Positions 1 to 7,981 of a DNA stretch of 64,000 bases are shown piece by piece. How positions within the stretch are numbered: position 1 is the first letter of the stretch; every line of letters begins with the position of its first letter. Under the pieces are notes generated by a model. The model was given only the letters and a program-made list of their open reading frames with translations, had not been told where the DNA came from and searched no databases. The position numbers and the translations under genes were made by a program. Origin of the DNA: Anaerolineae bacterium (GTDB lineage: Bacteria; Chloroflexota; Anaerolineae; Promineifilales; Promineifilaceae); the NCBI GenBank assembly GCA_020848035.1, contig JADLAX010000007.1, forward strand, positions 1 through 64,000. The letters run 5' to 3'.

Positions 1-332
1 ATTCCGTGGCGTTAGGCAGCCTGGTGGGAAACGGCCGTTTGGCCAGCGGTGTACAGCGGGCAGCGATGTATGTGAACAGTGCGCGTGAGGCGTTCTACCG
101 CGCACGTGCTCGCGCGCTGGGGTTTTCGCCGGATCAGCTGCCCTATCAACCAGCTGATGGCGGTACGGCATGCCTGACACGCTGCAACTGCGATTGGGAG
201 TATGTGCCAGTTCAAGAAGATGACCAGCTGATTGGGTGGGATTGTTACTGGCGGCTGGGAGCCAGTGAGAAGCATTGTGCTGACTGCTTGATTCGGGCCA
301 ATGAATCAGCGCCATTCAGAATACGGTTCTAG
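1..332 (+). CDS. Minor head / head-morphogenesis protein, C-terminal part
   Basis: The reading frame is open at the left edge, so this is the 3' end of a longer gene; the GTG at 6 is not necessarily its start. About 108 residues are visible. The end has a cysteine-rich stretch (C-x-C, then CYWRLGASEKHCADC) like the C-termini of MuF-type minor head proteins. That identity fits a position a few genes before the prohead protease and major capsid protein. Portal and terminase should lie to the left, outside the window. The family call rests on the Cys pattern and position only. Confidence 0.45.
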   Translation, partial: SVALGSLVGNGRLASGVQRAAMYVNSAREAFYRARARALGFSPDQLPYQPADGGTACLTRCNCDWEYVPVQEDDQLIGWDCYWRLGASEKHCADCLIRANESAPFRIRF

Positions 333-340
333 GGAGTCTT

Positions 341-556
341 ATGAAACAAGTTAACGGGCGAGTAGTGGTAAACAGCGTGCATGTTGATGGGGACGGCTTT
401 TTCTGGGCTGGCCCGGTGAAGCTGTTCAGGATAGAGGGATGTAACGTAGTGGCCTTTGACAAAGACAAGATGCGCAGCCGTAAGCGCGGCACATCGGATG
501 TTGTAGTAACTGCCGAAGAGATGATCGAGGCGCTGCGTAAGCACGCCAGTCAATGA
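341..556 (+). CDS. Small protein of unknown function
   Basis: 71 residues beginning MKQVNGRVV, with a GGGAG ribosome-binding site 8 bases before the ATG. It looks like a small beta-rich protein followed by a basic helix (KDKMRSRKRG). It lies between the minor head gene and a histidine kinase gene. I do not recognise a family. Confidence 0.6.
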   Translation: MKQVNGRVVVNSVHVDGDGFFWAGPVKLFRIEGCNVVAFDKDKMRSRKRGTSDVVVTAEEMIEALRKHASQ

Positions 557-605
557 AGTTTTATTGTGGGGAGGTTTGGCCAACGAACGGCCGTTTGGAG
601 CGAAT

Positions 606-1703
606 ATGTTTTTCTTGCAACAAGTTTCACCGCCGAGCCTGATTTTGTACATCACGGTTCTACTTTTCTTCTTTACAGGGCCTCTATCGTTTGCGGTTAG
701 CTACTATGGCTGGCGCAACAACCAGTTTCATCCGATTGTGATGTTCCCGCTGGTTTTATATGGCATATCAGCTGTTGTTTTTTCTGTTAGCTACTCACAG
801 TTGACAATACCCTGGTTTCCTGGCTATCCAATTCAAAGCGGCGAGGCGCGGTTCTACTTCATGCTCATGGGCGCCGGGGCCTTGTCTGTTCCTCCTACTG
901 TGTTTTTGGCGCTGCGCCTGTTCACTGAGCGGTCAGAGCTATACGAACGCCTTCTTTCATCGGAAAAAGAGCGAATTCGGGAAAAAGAGAAATTCCTCGA
1001 AGAGAGGGCTAACGCACTGACCATTTTGGGGCACGAGATTCGGACCCCTTGGGCCGTGATGGAGGGACTTACAGGGGTTTTGTTGGAAATCCTGAAAGGG
1101 ACAGACATTACTAGCTTTGACTCTATGCGGCGTGACATTGAGCACGTTCGGGAACTGGCAGCATTGGCCGTAGATGGAGGCGCTCGGTTTCGCGTGATGC
1201 TGAAGATGTATGATGCCCAGACGCACGATCCGTTATTTGCGCCGGTGGATATTTGCCAGGTGGTTTATACGGCCGTTCAGAATGAGGATTTGTACGCAGC
1301 CACTCATCGCAAACCGGAAGACGTAACGATTGATATAGACTGCGAGCGGACATTCCCCACGGTAGATGCACGGATGATAGAAGCGGCCGTTATGGAAATG
1401 GTGCGGAACGGGCTGCGGGCCGTTGAGGTAGGTGGCCACGTGTGGGTGTCCGTGCGCAGCGACAAGACGCATTGCTATATCACTGTAGAGGATGATGGCC
1501 ACGGGATTGCGCCTGAACATTGGAACGTCATCTGGGTGCCCGGCAAGCAGTTGGAGCATCACATGCAGCGGAAGAAGGAAGGATCCGGCAATGGATTGGA
1601 AACGCTGCGAATTATTGCCGAGCGCCATGGTGGTAAAGCGATTTTGGAATGGAGTGAAGTGGGTCAGGGTTCGCGCTTTTTGCTGAAGCTGCCCATGCGA
1701 TAG
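606..1703 (+). CDS. Membrane sensor histidine kinase
   Basis: About 365 residues from the ATG at 606, preceded by GGAG; upstream in-frame starts lack a ribosome-binding site. The first ~110 residues hold three or four hydrophobic segments. A charged coiled-coil linker follows, then a HisKA motif LGHEIRTPW with the phospho-acceptor His near residue 143. An HATPase_c domain has an N box (EMVRNGLRA), a G1 box (DDGHGIA) and a G2 box (GSGNGL). No response regulator is adjacent; the only one in the window is at 47126-47857. Its place between head genes is unusual and suggests a cargo insertion in the structural operon. The ligand is unknown. Confidence 0.85.
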   Translation: MFFLQQVSPPSLILYITVLLFFFTGPLSFAVSYYGWRNNQFHPIVMFPLVLYGISAVVFSVSYSQLTIPWFPGYPIQSGEARFYFMLMGAGALSVPPTVFLALRLFTERSELYERLLSSEKERIREKEKFLEERANALTILGHEIRTPWAVMEGLTGVLLEILKGTDITSFDSMRRDIEHVRELAALAVDGGARFRVMLKMYDAQTHDPLFAPVDICQVVYTAVQNEDLYAATHRKPEDVTIDIDCERTFPTVDARMIEAAVMEMVRNGLRAVEVGGHVWVSVRSDKTHCYITVEDDGHGIAPEHWNVIWVPGKQLEHHMQRKKEGSGNGLETLRIIAERHGGKAILEWSEVGQGSRFLLKLPMR

Positions 1704-1711
1704 GAGGATTT

Positions 1712-2203
1712 GTGAACAGTCAACTTGATGAACGGGAGCAGCGGTTGGTGGCCAACTGCTGCGCATATGCGGAAGGTGATCCGGCCGGGCTGCCGGGGCA
1801 CGATTTGATGATTATTATTGCCAAACTAATAGCGCAGGCTGATGAGCTGCTGCACCTGGCGGGAAAAGGGGCCGATCACCTCCAGATTGATGAGATGATT
1901 GCCGAATATTCGCGGCTGGTGAATGGTCACAATGCGTTCTTTGGTGACCCACCAGCGGGCCAGCATGTTTTGCGCGTTGCCTTGCACAAACTCAAGCTGA
2001 TGGTAGCTGCGTACGATGTGAACCTTGATTTCTTTTTAGCTAATGCATCGAGGGAGGCACTGGTAACGTTTATCCAAAATTCTGAGACCGTGCACAACGA
2101 GCGGGTGCGCGTGCTGAATGCTATTCCTGAATGCCCGATACACGGCCGTGGCTGCATCCCTCACGCAATTGAGTGGATTGAGGGGAAAGCATCATCATGC
2201 TGA
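1712..2203 (+). CDS. Hypothetical protein
   Basis: 163 residues from a GTG at 1712 preceded by AGGAGG. It is mostly helical, with a C-terminal CPIHGRGC motif that might bind metal. The N-terminal segment GLPGHDLMIIIAKLIAQADEL resembles part of the next gene product (LEPTELLLIIAKQSFYIDEL), so the two may be diverged paralogues. It overlaps the next gene by 7 bases and is probably co-translated. Function unknown. Confidence 0.6.
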   Translation: MNSQLDEREQRLVANCCAYAEGDPAGLPGHDLMIIIAKLIAQADELLHLAGKGADHLQIDEMIAEYSRLVNGHNAFFGDPPAGQHVLRVALHKLKLMVAAYDVNLDFFLANASREALVTFIQNSETVHNERVRVLNAIPECPIHGRGCIPHAIEWIEGKASSC

Positions 2204-2394
2204 AGTTGACCGATGATCAGCAATATGTGGTGGGGGTTGGCCGTGTCCTGGCTGAAGCGCAGCCAGAATCTTTGGAGCCTACGGAGCTGCTTCTGATTAT
2301 TGCCAAGCAGTCGTTTTACATCGACGAGCTTGAGCAAAAGTTGTCAAAGCGGGAAGGGGCGCAAAAGGAAGAAATGGCTGCAAAGGCACCGTAA
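2197..2394 (+). CDS. Small hypothetical protein ending in a dispersed repeat
   Basis: 65 residues, mainly helical, sharing a short IIAK...DEL segment with the preceding protein. The last codons (AAKAP, stop) lie inside a dispersed repeat that also supplies the last codons of the gene at 50511-50894. The C-terminus may therefore have been re-cut by insertion of the repeat. Function unknown. Confidence 0.55.
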   Translation: MLKLTDDQQYVVGVGRVLAEAQPESLEPTELLLIIAKQSFYIDELEQKLSKREGAQKEEMAAKAP

Positions 2395-2570
2395 AGGCAC
2401 TTATTCGCGCGGGCGCACTGAACCTATCTATTCATACTGGCCCCTGTGCTTTAGCCAGTCCGCCCGCAAAGGTTTTGCAAATGTGCTCAATGGTATGCTT
2501 TTTGTTTCCCCCTACCCTACCCTTTTGTGTGACAGCGGCCGTTTCCAGGCGAAAATCAGCGCATTTGGAG
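2380..2570 (+). repeat. Dispersed terminator-like repeat, copy A
   Basis: It begins GCAAAGGCACCGTAAAGGCAC (the stop codon of the upstream gene is inside), continues with a CGCGCGGGCG block and CTATCTATTCATACTGG, then a T-rich hairpin region, and ends near a GCGGCCGTTTCC segment. The same order of blocks recurs at 33137 and 50880, and in shortened form at 59003. Confidence 0.7.
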
Positions 2571-2600
2571 GCTGTAGGAATGGAGGTTTTGCCCATGTAA

Positions 2601-2646
2601 TTGACAGTTATTTTTCTTTTGTCTAGAATGGTTGCAAAAGGTTTCA
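2601..2646 (+). promoter_or_regulatory. Sigma70-type promoter followed by a GTTKCA tandem box
   Basis: TTGACA at 2601-2606 and TAGAAT at 2624-2629 are separated by 17 bases. Directly after it come GTTGCA (2631) and GTTTCA (2641), spaced 10 bp, at about the transcription start. It should drive the protease and capsid genes. Confidence 0.7.
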
Positions 2647-2659
2647 AAATATTGTACGA

Positions 2660-2700
2660 GTGAGCCGCTGAGCCCTCCCGAATTTCGGGAGGGCTTTTTT
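2660..2700 (+). terminator. GAGCCGCTGAG leader plus intrinsic terminator-like hairpin
   Basis: GTGAGCCGCTGAG is followed by the perfect arms AGCCCTCCCGAA and TTCGGGAGGGCT and then T6. A ribosome-binding site and the start of the protease gene follow within 20 bases. The same leader-plus-hairpin occurs before the tape measure gene and the fibre gene. Confidence 0.75.
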
Positions 2701-2716
2701 GTTTTTGGAGGTGAGT

Positions 2717-4102
2717 ATGTCGAAAGGGATTGTTTCCCGACTAAAAGCATTGACGCAGCGTTCCAAGCCCCAGCAGTTTGAATCAGCCGCTGCCGTTGAA
2801 CGGGCTATCGGCTTTTCGCGGCTGCGGGACCAGGTGTGGCCGCTGATCGACGCGTTGGATATCCCGGAGCGTGGTTTATGGCATTGGCTGTCAGATGTCT
2901 ATTTCGATTCTGGGTCTCTGTATGTGCTGATCTACACCAGCACCGGCCGTCTGCTGCGGGCAAGCCTTACCGTGAGCGGTGACAGTGTTTCAATGGGTAC
3001 GCCGGTTACTGTGACAGAGATGCATGTACCGACCGCAGAGAACCGCGTGGTGACTCGCGTCTTCGAGACGGAAGACGGCCGTTTCCGGTGGTTGAGTATC
3101 TCCAACGTGGCCATCATGAATCGGGTGGGTGAGCTGGACAGCACCGCGCTGTTTGACAGTTTCATTGCTCATGCCAATGAGACTGGTGAATACCCCTACC
3201 GCACATTCTGGCATCAGGGCGAAGTGATGCGCACCGGGCAGGCGGACTTCCTGGCGCGTGATGGTTTCTGTTACATCACCTCCGGTCTGTATGAAGAAGA
3301 CAACGAACTGGCCCTGATTGAGATTGCCGCACTGCAAAACAGCCCCACTGGCTGGGGAGAAAGTATTGGTTTCGAGCCAACCGCGCTGCCGTCGCTGCTG
3401 CGGGTGGCTGATGATGTAAATGTTCCGGTTTATACACAGGGGATCAATCGTGAGATTTCCACCTGCCCCGAGGTGATGGCGGCCAGTTGGTTCACAACCC
3501 CAATGACGATGGAGGTCAATCGAATGAATGAAGGTGTCAAGAAAGGCTTACAGCAGTTGATGGCTGACGCCGGGGTTACGGATGAGGACGCCACCGCCCT
3601 GCTCGGTCACTTTGAGGGCGCGGTGGATCGTGTGAACACCCACGCGCAGCAACCTGGCGTCATCGCCCGCAGCACGGCCGCCGCACCGGCAACGGCCGTT
3701 GCCGAAGAAGATGCGGAAAAACCCAACGACGAAGGGGAGATCGTTGTTGATGAAACCGTGATTGAGGCCATCGTGGCGCAGCTGGAGCGCAGTGGCCGCC
3801 TGGTGCCGCCGGCTACAGCTAAGGTTGAACTTCCTGACGTGGATGCCATTGTGGCGCGTGTGAGTGAAGGCCTGGACGCCCAGTTGGGCCAGCTCGCGCA
3901 GCAAATCAATGACAACTTCGCCGCGCTCAGCGGGCGCATTGAGGCGGTGGAAGATGCCCTTGATGTTGAAGCAGAGCGGCTGGCGGACATGCCCGAGACG
4001 GCCCAGCGCACCATTGTTTACCGGCCCAGCAACCAAGGCACCGAAGGTGACGAGGCTCCAGCCTCTCAGCCTGCCGGGCTGGAAAAGCTGCCGGCTTATT
4101 AG
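2717..4102 (+). CDS. Prohead protease fused to a scaffold-like C-terminus
   Basis: 461 residues from the ATG at 2717, which follows GGAGGTGAGT; an upstream in-frame ATG at 2699 lies in the terminator. Residues ~130-270 resemble XkdF-like/herpes-assemblin-type prohead proteases: a conserved His in TFWHQG and a Ser in CYITSGLYEEDN are the likely catalytic pair. The C-terminal ~190 residues are acidic, Ala-rich and helical, with a coiled-coil stretch, as expected of a scaffold that is cleaved off. It lies directly before the major capsid gene, the usual place. The protease call rests on these motifs and position; the triad has not been checked structurally. Confidence 0.65.
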   Translation: MSKGIVSRLKALTQRSKPQQFESAAAVERAIGFSRLRDQVWPLIDALDIPERGLWHWLSDVYFDSGSLYVLIYTSTGRLLRASLTVSGDSVSMGTPVTVTEMHVPTAENRVVTRVFETEDGRFRWLSISNVAIMNRVGELDSTALFDSFIAHANETGEYPYRTFWHQGEVMRTGQADFLARDGFCYITSGLYEEDNELALIEIAALQNSPTGWGESIGFEPTALPSLLRVADDVNVPVYTQGINREISTCPEVMAASWFTTPMTMEVNRMNEGVKKGLQQLMADAGVTDEDATALLGHFEGAVDRVNTHAQQPGVIARSTAAAPATAVAEEDAEKPNDEGEIVVDETVIEAIVAQLERSGRLVPPATAKVELPDVDAIVARVSEGLDAQLGQLAQQINDNFAALSGRIEAVEDALDVEAERLADMPETAQRTIVYRPSNQGTEGDEAPASQPAGLEKLPAY

Positions 4103-4148
4103 TCGCGTTTGACAAATATTTGCCATTAAAAAGCAGGAGAACTCCCCT

Positions 4149-5606
4149 ATGACAGTTATGATTGCCCCAATTAACACCCGTACGCGCGTGCGCTCGAAGG
4201 CCACCGCGACCAAGCGCGCCGTGCAACGCGCGCAACAACCCATTGCACGGCCGTCTATTCACCAGCAGGCCCCCCAAACGTACGAAGCGCAAGCCGTGCA
4301 GCGCGCGATGAGTGTGTCCAATCTGGCCACGCCAATCGGGACCAACTTCTTTGACCGCTGCGGCGACGAAATCATGTCGCTGCACTATGGCCAGCAGTTG
4401 GACCTGTTGGACTGGATGGGTTTTGAGGTTTCCGATACGGCGTATCGCGTCCTGGAATTCATTGCCTACAATCGCGCCGCCCTGAGTGGCGGCAATCCCA
4501 CCGCTGGCCACCTGAGTGACCCCTGTGCTGATCCCAACGGCATCGAATACGGCACGGCCAAGCTCACCGTTGAGAACTTCGGCCGATACGGCCGTAAGGG
4601 GCCGGACCGGGAAATCATGAAGCCGAAGCGGTATTGTGCCACGGACCCCATTCGCCGCCTTGATGGTGAGGTTGTTACCTCTGAGAGCGAGTGGGATTTG
4701 CGCTTTGCCGTTGACGCCATGATTGGCGACATCCGCCGCGACCTGATCACCGGCAATGCTTCCGTTTCCGGTCAGTTCGATGGTTTGGAAGCCTGGGTGA
4801 AGACCAGCTACACCGGCCCCAACGCCGACGTGCTGAAATCCACCGTCATTGACTGGAATGGTAACCCGATGGCTGGTGGCGCGGGCGTGACCTGGAATGG
4901 CACGGCTATTGCCTCGAAGCCGGGCGGGGGCTACTACAACCTGATTGACGTGCTGCTGCCCGCGTGGCGCCGCATTCATCAGCGCATGATGTGGACCCGT
5001 CAGCTGCAAAACCAGCGGATGCGTTTGGGTGATGCAATCATCTTGCTGCCCACAATGCACGCGCAGTGCCTGCTGGATCATTTCACTTGCTGGAGCGTAT
5101 GCCCGGGCGGTGAATACAGCCCCGTCAACTTGCAGCAGATGGAAGCCCGCAAGTTCCGCAACGAACTGGTTCGCGCTGACAACCCCAACAACCTGTTTGG
5201 GTATGGGTACATCACGCTCGACAACACGACATTCCCGTTGATGGCCTACGACCCAGGGCTGATCAAAGGCCCAACGCGTGGCGACATCTACATGCTCTTT
5301 GGCTCTGTTGGCGGTGTGCGGTTGTGGGAAGGTGAACACCTGTCCGCAGCTGTGGCAGCCTCTGAGTTTGGCGACCACGGGTACACCTCGGTGGATGGTG
5401 GCCGTATCCTGACGCTGACCGAGACTGAGAACGAATGCTTCCATCTGAAAGCGTGGATGCACCCGCGCCTCTTCTGTCGTGCCCCGTGGGCTCAGGTTCG
5501 CTTCATGGATGTGGTATGCAGCCAGCCGGGTGGCCCGCTGAGCGGCGACCCCAACGACACCAGCTTCTTCTACAACAGCTCGTTCACGCCAGCGACGATT
5601 AGTTAG
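4149..5606 (+). CDS. Major capsid protein (HK97 fold)
   Basis: 485 residues from the ATG at 4149, preceded by AGGAGA. The basic N-terminus of ~50 residues may be a delta-like region removed during maturation. The core has features typical of HK97-fold capsid proteins, including a long spine-helix-like segment and a late region rich in Gly and aromatic residues. The size is normal for the family, and it follows the protease/scaffold gene. A GC-rich hairpin lies just after the stop codon and may protect the mRNA or limit read-through. Confidence 0.8.
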   Translation: MTVMIAPINTRTRVRSKATATKRAVQRAQQPIARPSIHQQAPQTYEAQAVQRAMSVSNLATPIGTNFFDRCGDEIMSLHYGQQLDLLDWMGFEVSDTAYRVLEFIAYNRAALSGGNPTAGHLSDPCADPNGIEYGTAKLTVENFGRYGRKGPDREIMKPKRYCATDPIRRLDGEVVTSESEWDLRFAVDAMIGDIRRDLITGNASVSGQFDGLEAWVKTSYTGPNADVLKSTVIDWNGNPMAGGAGVTWNGTAIASKPGGGYYNLIDVLLPAWRRIHQRMMWTRQLQNQRMRLGDAIILLPTMHAQCLLDHFTCWSVCPGGEYSPVNLQQMEARKFRNELVRADNPNNLFGYGYITLDNTTFPLMAYDPGLIKGPTRGDIYMLFGSVGGVRLWEGEHLSAAVAASEFGDHGYTSVDGGRILTLTETENECFHLKAWMHPRLFCRAPWAQVRFMDVVCSQPGGPLSGDPNDTSFFYNSSFTPATIS

Positions 5607-5629
5607 CTAATTTTTGCTGATGTTTGATG

Positions 5630-5658
5630 GCCGGGGGCTTCTGGACGAGGCCCCCGGC
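5630..5658 (+). terminator. GC hairpin after the capsid gene
   Basis: The arms GCCGGGGGC and GCCCCCGGC pair perfectly around an 11-base loop. There is no T-run, so it is more likely an attenuator or 3'-end stabiliser than a full terminator. Confidence 0.5.
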
Positions 5659-5673
5659 TATTGGGGAGAAACC

Positions 5674-7662
5674 GTGAACGATCTGACTATCATTATTCCA
5701 TTTTTCAACGGCCATGACACGATCGGCCCTTTGTTGGCCGGGCTGCCGCAGCAGCTCCCGGTGATCATTGTGGACGATTTAAGCGAACGGCCGTTAACCC
5801 CTGACGATTTGCCCAAGAAACGGCCGTCTGATGTGCGCATCATTCGGCTTGATGAGAAAGGCTATTTCTCCGGCGCAGTCAATTTCGGCATTTTGGCGTG
5901 CCGGACGGACGTGCTGGTGTTGAACCAGGATGTGACGCTAGAGGGCACCGCCTGGCTAAACGTGCTTTCTGAAAAGCACCAATTTTCCCTGATGGGCGAT
6001 GGTGTTTTTGGGCACCCGGCCTGGCCTGAAGGGTACGTGCAGGGGACATTCATGTTCATGCGCCGGGATGCGCTTGAGCAGGTTGGACTGCTGAATGCGG
6101 AGCAGTATCCGCTGTGGGGGGCTACCTGTGAATGGCAGCTGCGGGCATGCCGCCAGGGATTTTATGCCTACCCCATGAAGGAAATCCCCGGCTTCACGCA
6201 CAAGCGTGGCCAGCAGCCATACGGCAGCGGCATTCGCCAGCTGCTGCAGATGGAGCCAGAAAAGCGGGAGTGGCTCATCCAGACGCCGCCAACGGTGAGC
6301 GTGATTGTGAGCTGCTACAACTACGGCCGTTACCTGCCAGACCTGATCGCCTCGCTCATTGGTGGGGAGAGCAGCCTGGGCACAATGAAACCTCAGACCT
6401 TCCAGTCGTTTGAGGTGGTTATCGTCGACGATGCGAGCCAGGACGAGACGCCCGCCATTATCCGCTCATTGATAGACCCGTGGAAAGGTATCCGGTCCAT
6501 TCGGCTACCTGCGGCTGTTCACCCAGATGGCATGCCGAACAACGGCACGCCGTTGGCCAACAACGCAGGGATTGAAGCCAGTTACGGCCGTTACATCAGC
6601 ATCCTCGGTGGGGATGACATGATGGAGCACACGCGGCTGGGGCGGATGGTGCAGGCGCTGGAGGCTAACCCCCACTCAGTAATTTACGACGACATGCAGA
6701 TGTTTGCGCACGGCCGTCTGGGCCAGGTCATGCAGATGCGGGATTACAGCTTCGATGACCTGCTGCAGCGCAATCATATTCACGCGGGCATCATGTTCCC
6801 GCGCCAGGCATATGTAGACACCGGCGGCTACCCCGTTGCTATGCGGTACGGCCGTGAGGATTGGGCGTTCAACGTCGCCCTGGGCGTCCATGGGTATTGT
6901 GGCGTCCACCTGGATTATCCAGGCTATTTGTATCGAAGAGAGGAGCAAGGGCGCTCGACGCGGAACACAAACCCCTCGTGGATGAGCCGCTTTGCGGAGC
7001 AGATGCGTCGTTTGTTCCCCAGGATTTATGCAGGAGAAAGACCTATGGCTTGTTGTGGTCAGCGAAGCGTCTCTCTGCCAGCAGGCAGCGGGGCAAAAGG
7101 AATCGACATGAACAGTATTAACAACCTGGTTGGGCAGAAGGGCATGACCCTTGTTGAGTACCACGGCAGTAATGCGGGCACCCAGACATGGCACAGCCCA
7201 ATCACTAATGCCCGCTACGTTTTTGGCGGTAAGCGCAAGGTGGGCTTCGTGGACAATCGCGATTTGCAGTGGATTACCACGACGTTCTGGGAAGGTAATA
7301 AGCCTCTCTTCCGCAAAGCTCCACAACAGCCATCCGCGGCCGAGCTGGTGGTTGACCCCGGCGAAGCTGGCGTAGTTAATCCCCCTGCCCCTGGTGGCCC
7401 TGTAATCGGTGATGCCGATTTGAATCCGCCTGCTGCGGAAACGGCCGTTCCCGATGCGCCGGTAGAGGTTGTGGAGACGGCCGTGGTTGCGGCACCGTTT
7501 GACCCGAAGGCGCTGAACATCACGGACCTGAAGAAGCAGTTGGGCAGCCAGCCTTACAGCGTGGCCCAGCTGAGTGCGGTTCTGGCGGTGGAAAATGCCG
7601 ATTCGCCCCGTTCTGGCGCAGTGAGTGCGATTGAAGCGGCGATTGCTGCCGCTGGGGGCTAA
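5674..7662 (+). CDS. Tandem family-2 glycosyltransferase fused to a head-type protein
   Basis: 662 residues from the GTG at 5674, preceded by GGGGAGAAACC; an earlier TTG lies in the hairpin. Domain 1 (from TIIIPFFN) and domain 2 (from VSVIVSCYNYGRYLP, with VIVDDASQDET and GGDDMME) are GT-A folds. After about residue 455 the frame runs on without a stop into a different module: a small SH3-like head protein (VEYHGSNAGTQTWHSP, then FGGKRKVGFVD), an Ala/Pro linker and a short helical end. The second module has its own good starts: ATG 7045 after AGGAG and ATG 7108 after AAAGGAA. Two products, or one fusion that decorates the capsid with sugar, are both possible. Confidence 0.7.
   Translation: MNDLTIIIPFFNGHDTIGPLLAGLPQQLPVIIVDDLSERPLTPDDLPKKRPSDVRIIRLDEKGYFSGAVNFGILACRTDVLVLNQDVTLEGTAWLNVLSEKHQFSLMGDGVFGHPAWPEGYVQGTFMFMRRDALEQVGLLNAEQYPLWGATCEWQLRACRQGFYAYPMKEIPGFTHKRGQQPYGSGIRQLLQMEPEKREWLIQTPPTVSVIVSCYNYGRYLPDLIASLIGGESSLGTMKPQTFQSFEVVIVDDASQDETPAIIRSLIDPWKGIRSIRLPAAVHPDGMPNNGTPLANNAGIEASYGRYISILGGDDMMEHTRLGRMVQALEANPHSVIYDDMQMFAHGRLGQVMQMRDYSFDDLLQRNHIHAGIMFPRQAYVDTGGYPVAMRYGREDWAFNVALGVHGYCGVHLDYPGYLYRREEQGRSTRNTNPSWMSRFAEQMRRLFPRIYAGERPMACCGQRSVSLPAGSGAKGIDMNSINNLVGQKGMTLVEYHGSNAGTQTWHSPITNARYVFGGKRKVGFVDNRDLQWITTTFWEGNKPLFRKAPQQPSAAELVVDPGEAGVVNPPAPGGPVIGDADLNPPAAETAVPDAPVEVVETAVVAAPFDPKALNITDLKKQLGSQPYSVAQLSAVLAVENADSPRSGAVSAIEAAIAAAGG
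7108..7662 (+). CDS. Possible separate head protein from an internal start
   Basis: Same frame as the glycosyltransferase. The ATG at 7108 follows AAAGGAA, and another at 7045 follows AGGAGA. The product would be about 184 residues with an N-terminal beta domain (MTLVEYHGS, YVFGGKRKVGFVDNRD) like small proteins found between capsid and connector genes. Its C-terminus, LNITDLKKQLGSQPYSVAQL, resembles a HeH/Rho-N-like helical motif. Confidence 0.45.
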   Translation: MNSINNLVGQKGMTLVEYHGSNAGTQTWHSPITNARYVFGGKRKVGFVDNRDLQWITTTFWEGNKPLFRKAPQQPSAAELVVDPGEAGVVNPPAPGGPVIGDADLNPPAAETAVPDAPVEVVETAVVAAPFDPKALNITDLKKQLGSQPYSVAQLSAVLAVENADSPRSGAVSAIEAAIAAAGG

Positions 7663-7669
7663 TTTCATC

Positions 7670-7981
7670 ATGAATGACTGGCTGCTGCTGGCGCTTGCCA
7701 TCCTGGCGTGTTACCGACTGGCCCGGTTTGCGGTACATGAAGACGGTCCGTTTGGCTTCATGTTGAATATCCGCATCTGGGCTGGTCGATACGACTACGG
7801 CCCAAACGGTGAACCCCAGGGCACCCTGGGCAAGCTGTTTGCATGCCCGTATTGCACAGGCATGTGGATTGCGCTGGCGCTGGCAGCAGCTCTGTTTTGG
7901 CAACGGCCGTTGTGGATTCCACTAATATGGCTGGGGATCGCGGGTGGTCAGGCTTTCCTGGAAGGAATGTCGGGGCGTTAG
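7670..7981 (+). CDS. DUF1360-like membrane protein
   Basis: About 103 residues from the ATG at 7670. Two hydrophobic segments flank a CPYCTGMW motif, which is the signature of the DUF1360 family (YjcA-like). Such genes are common among phage head genes, but their role is unknown. It abuts the next gene without a gap. Confidence 0.75.
   Translation: MNDWLLLALAILACYRLARFAVHEDGPFGFMLNIRIWAGRYDYGPNGEPQGTLGKLFACPYCTGMWIALALAAALFWQRPLWIPLIWLGIAGGQAFLEGMSGR

Noticed and set aside
3927-5462. 511-codon minus-strand frame opposite the capsid gene
   Set aside because: Shadow of a high-GC coding region; no ribosome-binding site and no recognisable protein.
6676-7701. 341-codon minus-strand frame opposite the glycosyltransferase
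   Set aside because: Shadow frame with low-complexity, His/Arg-rich translation; the + strand protein is clear.
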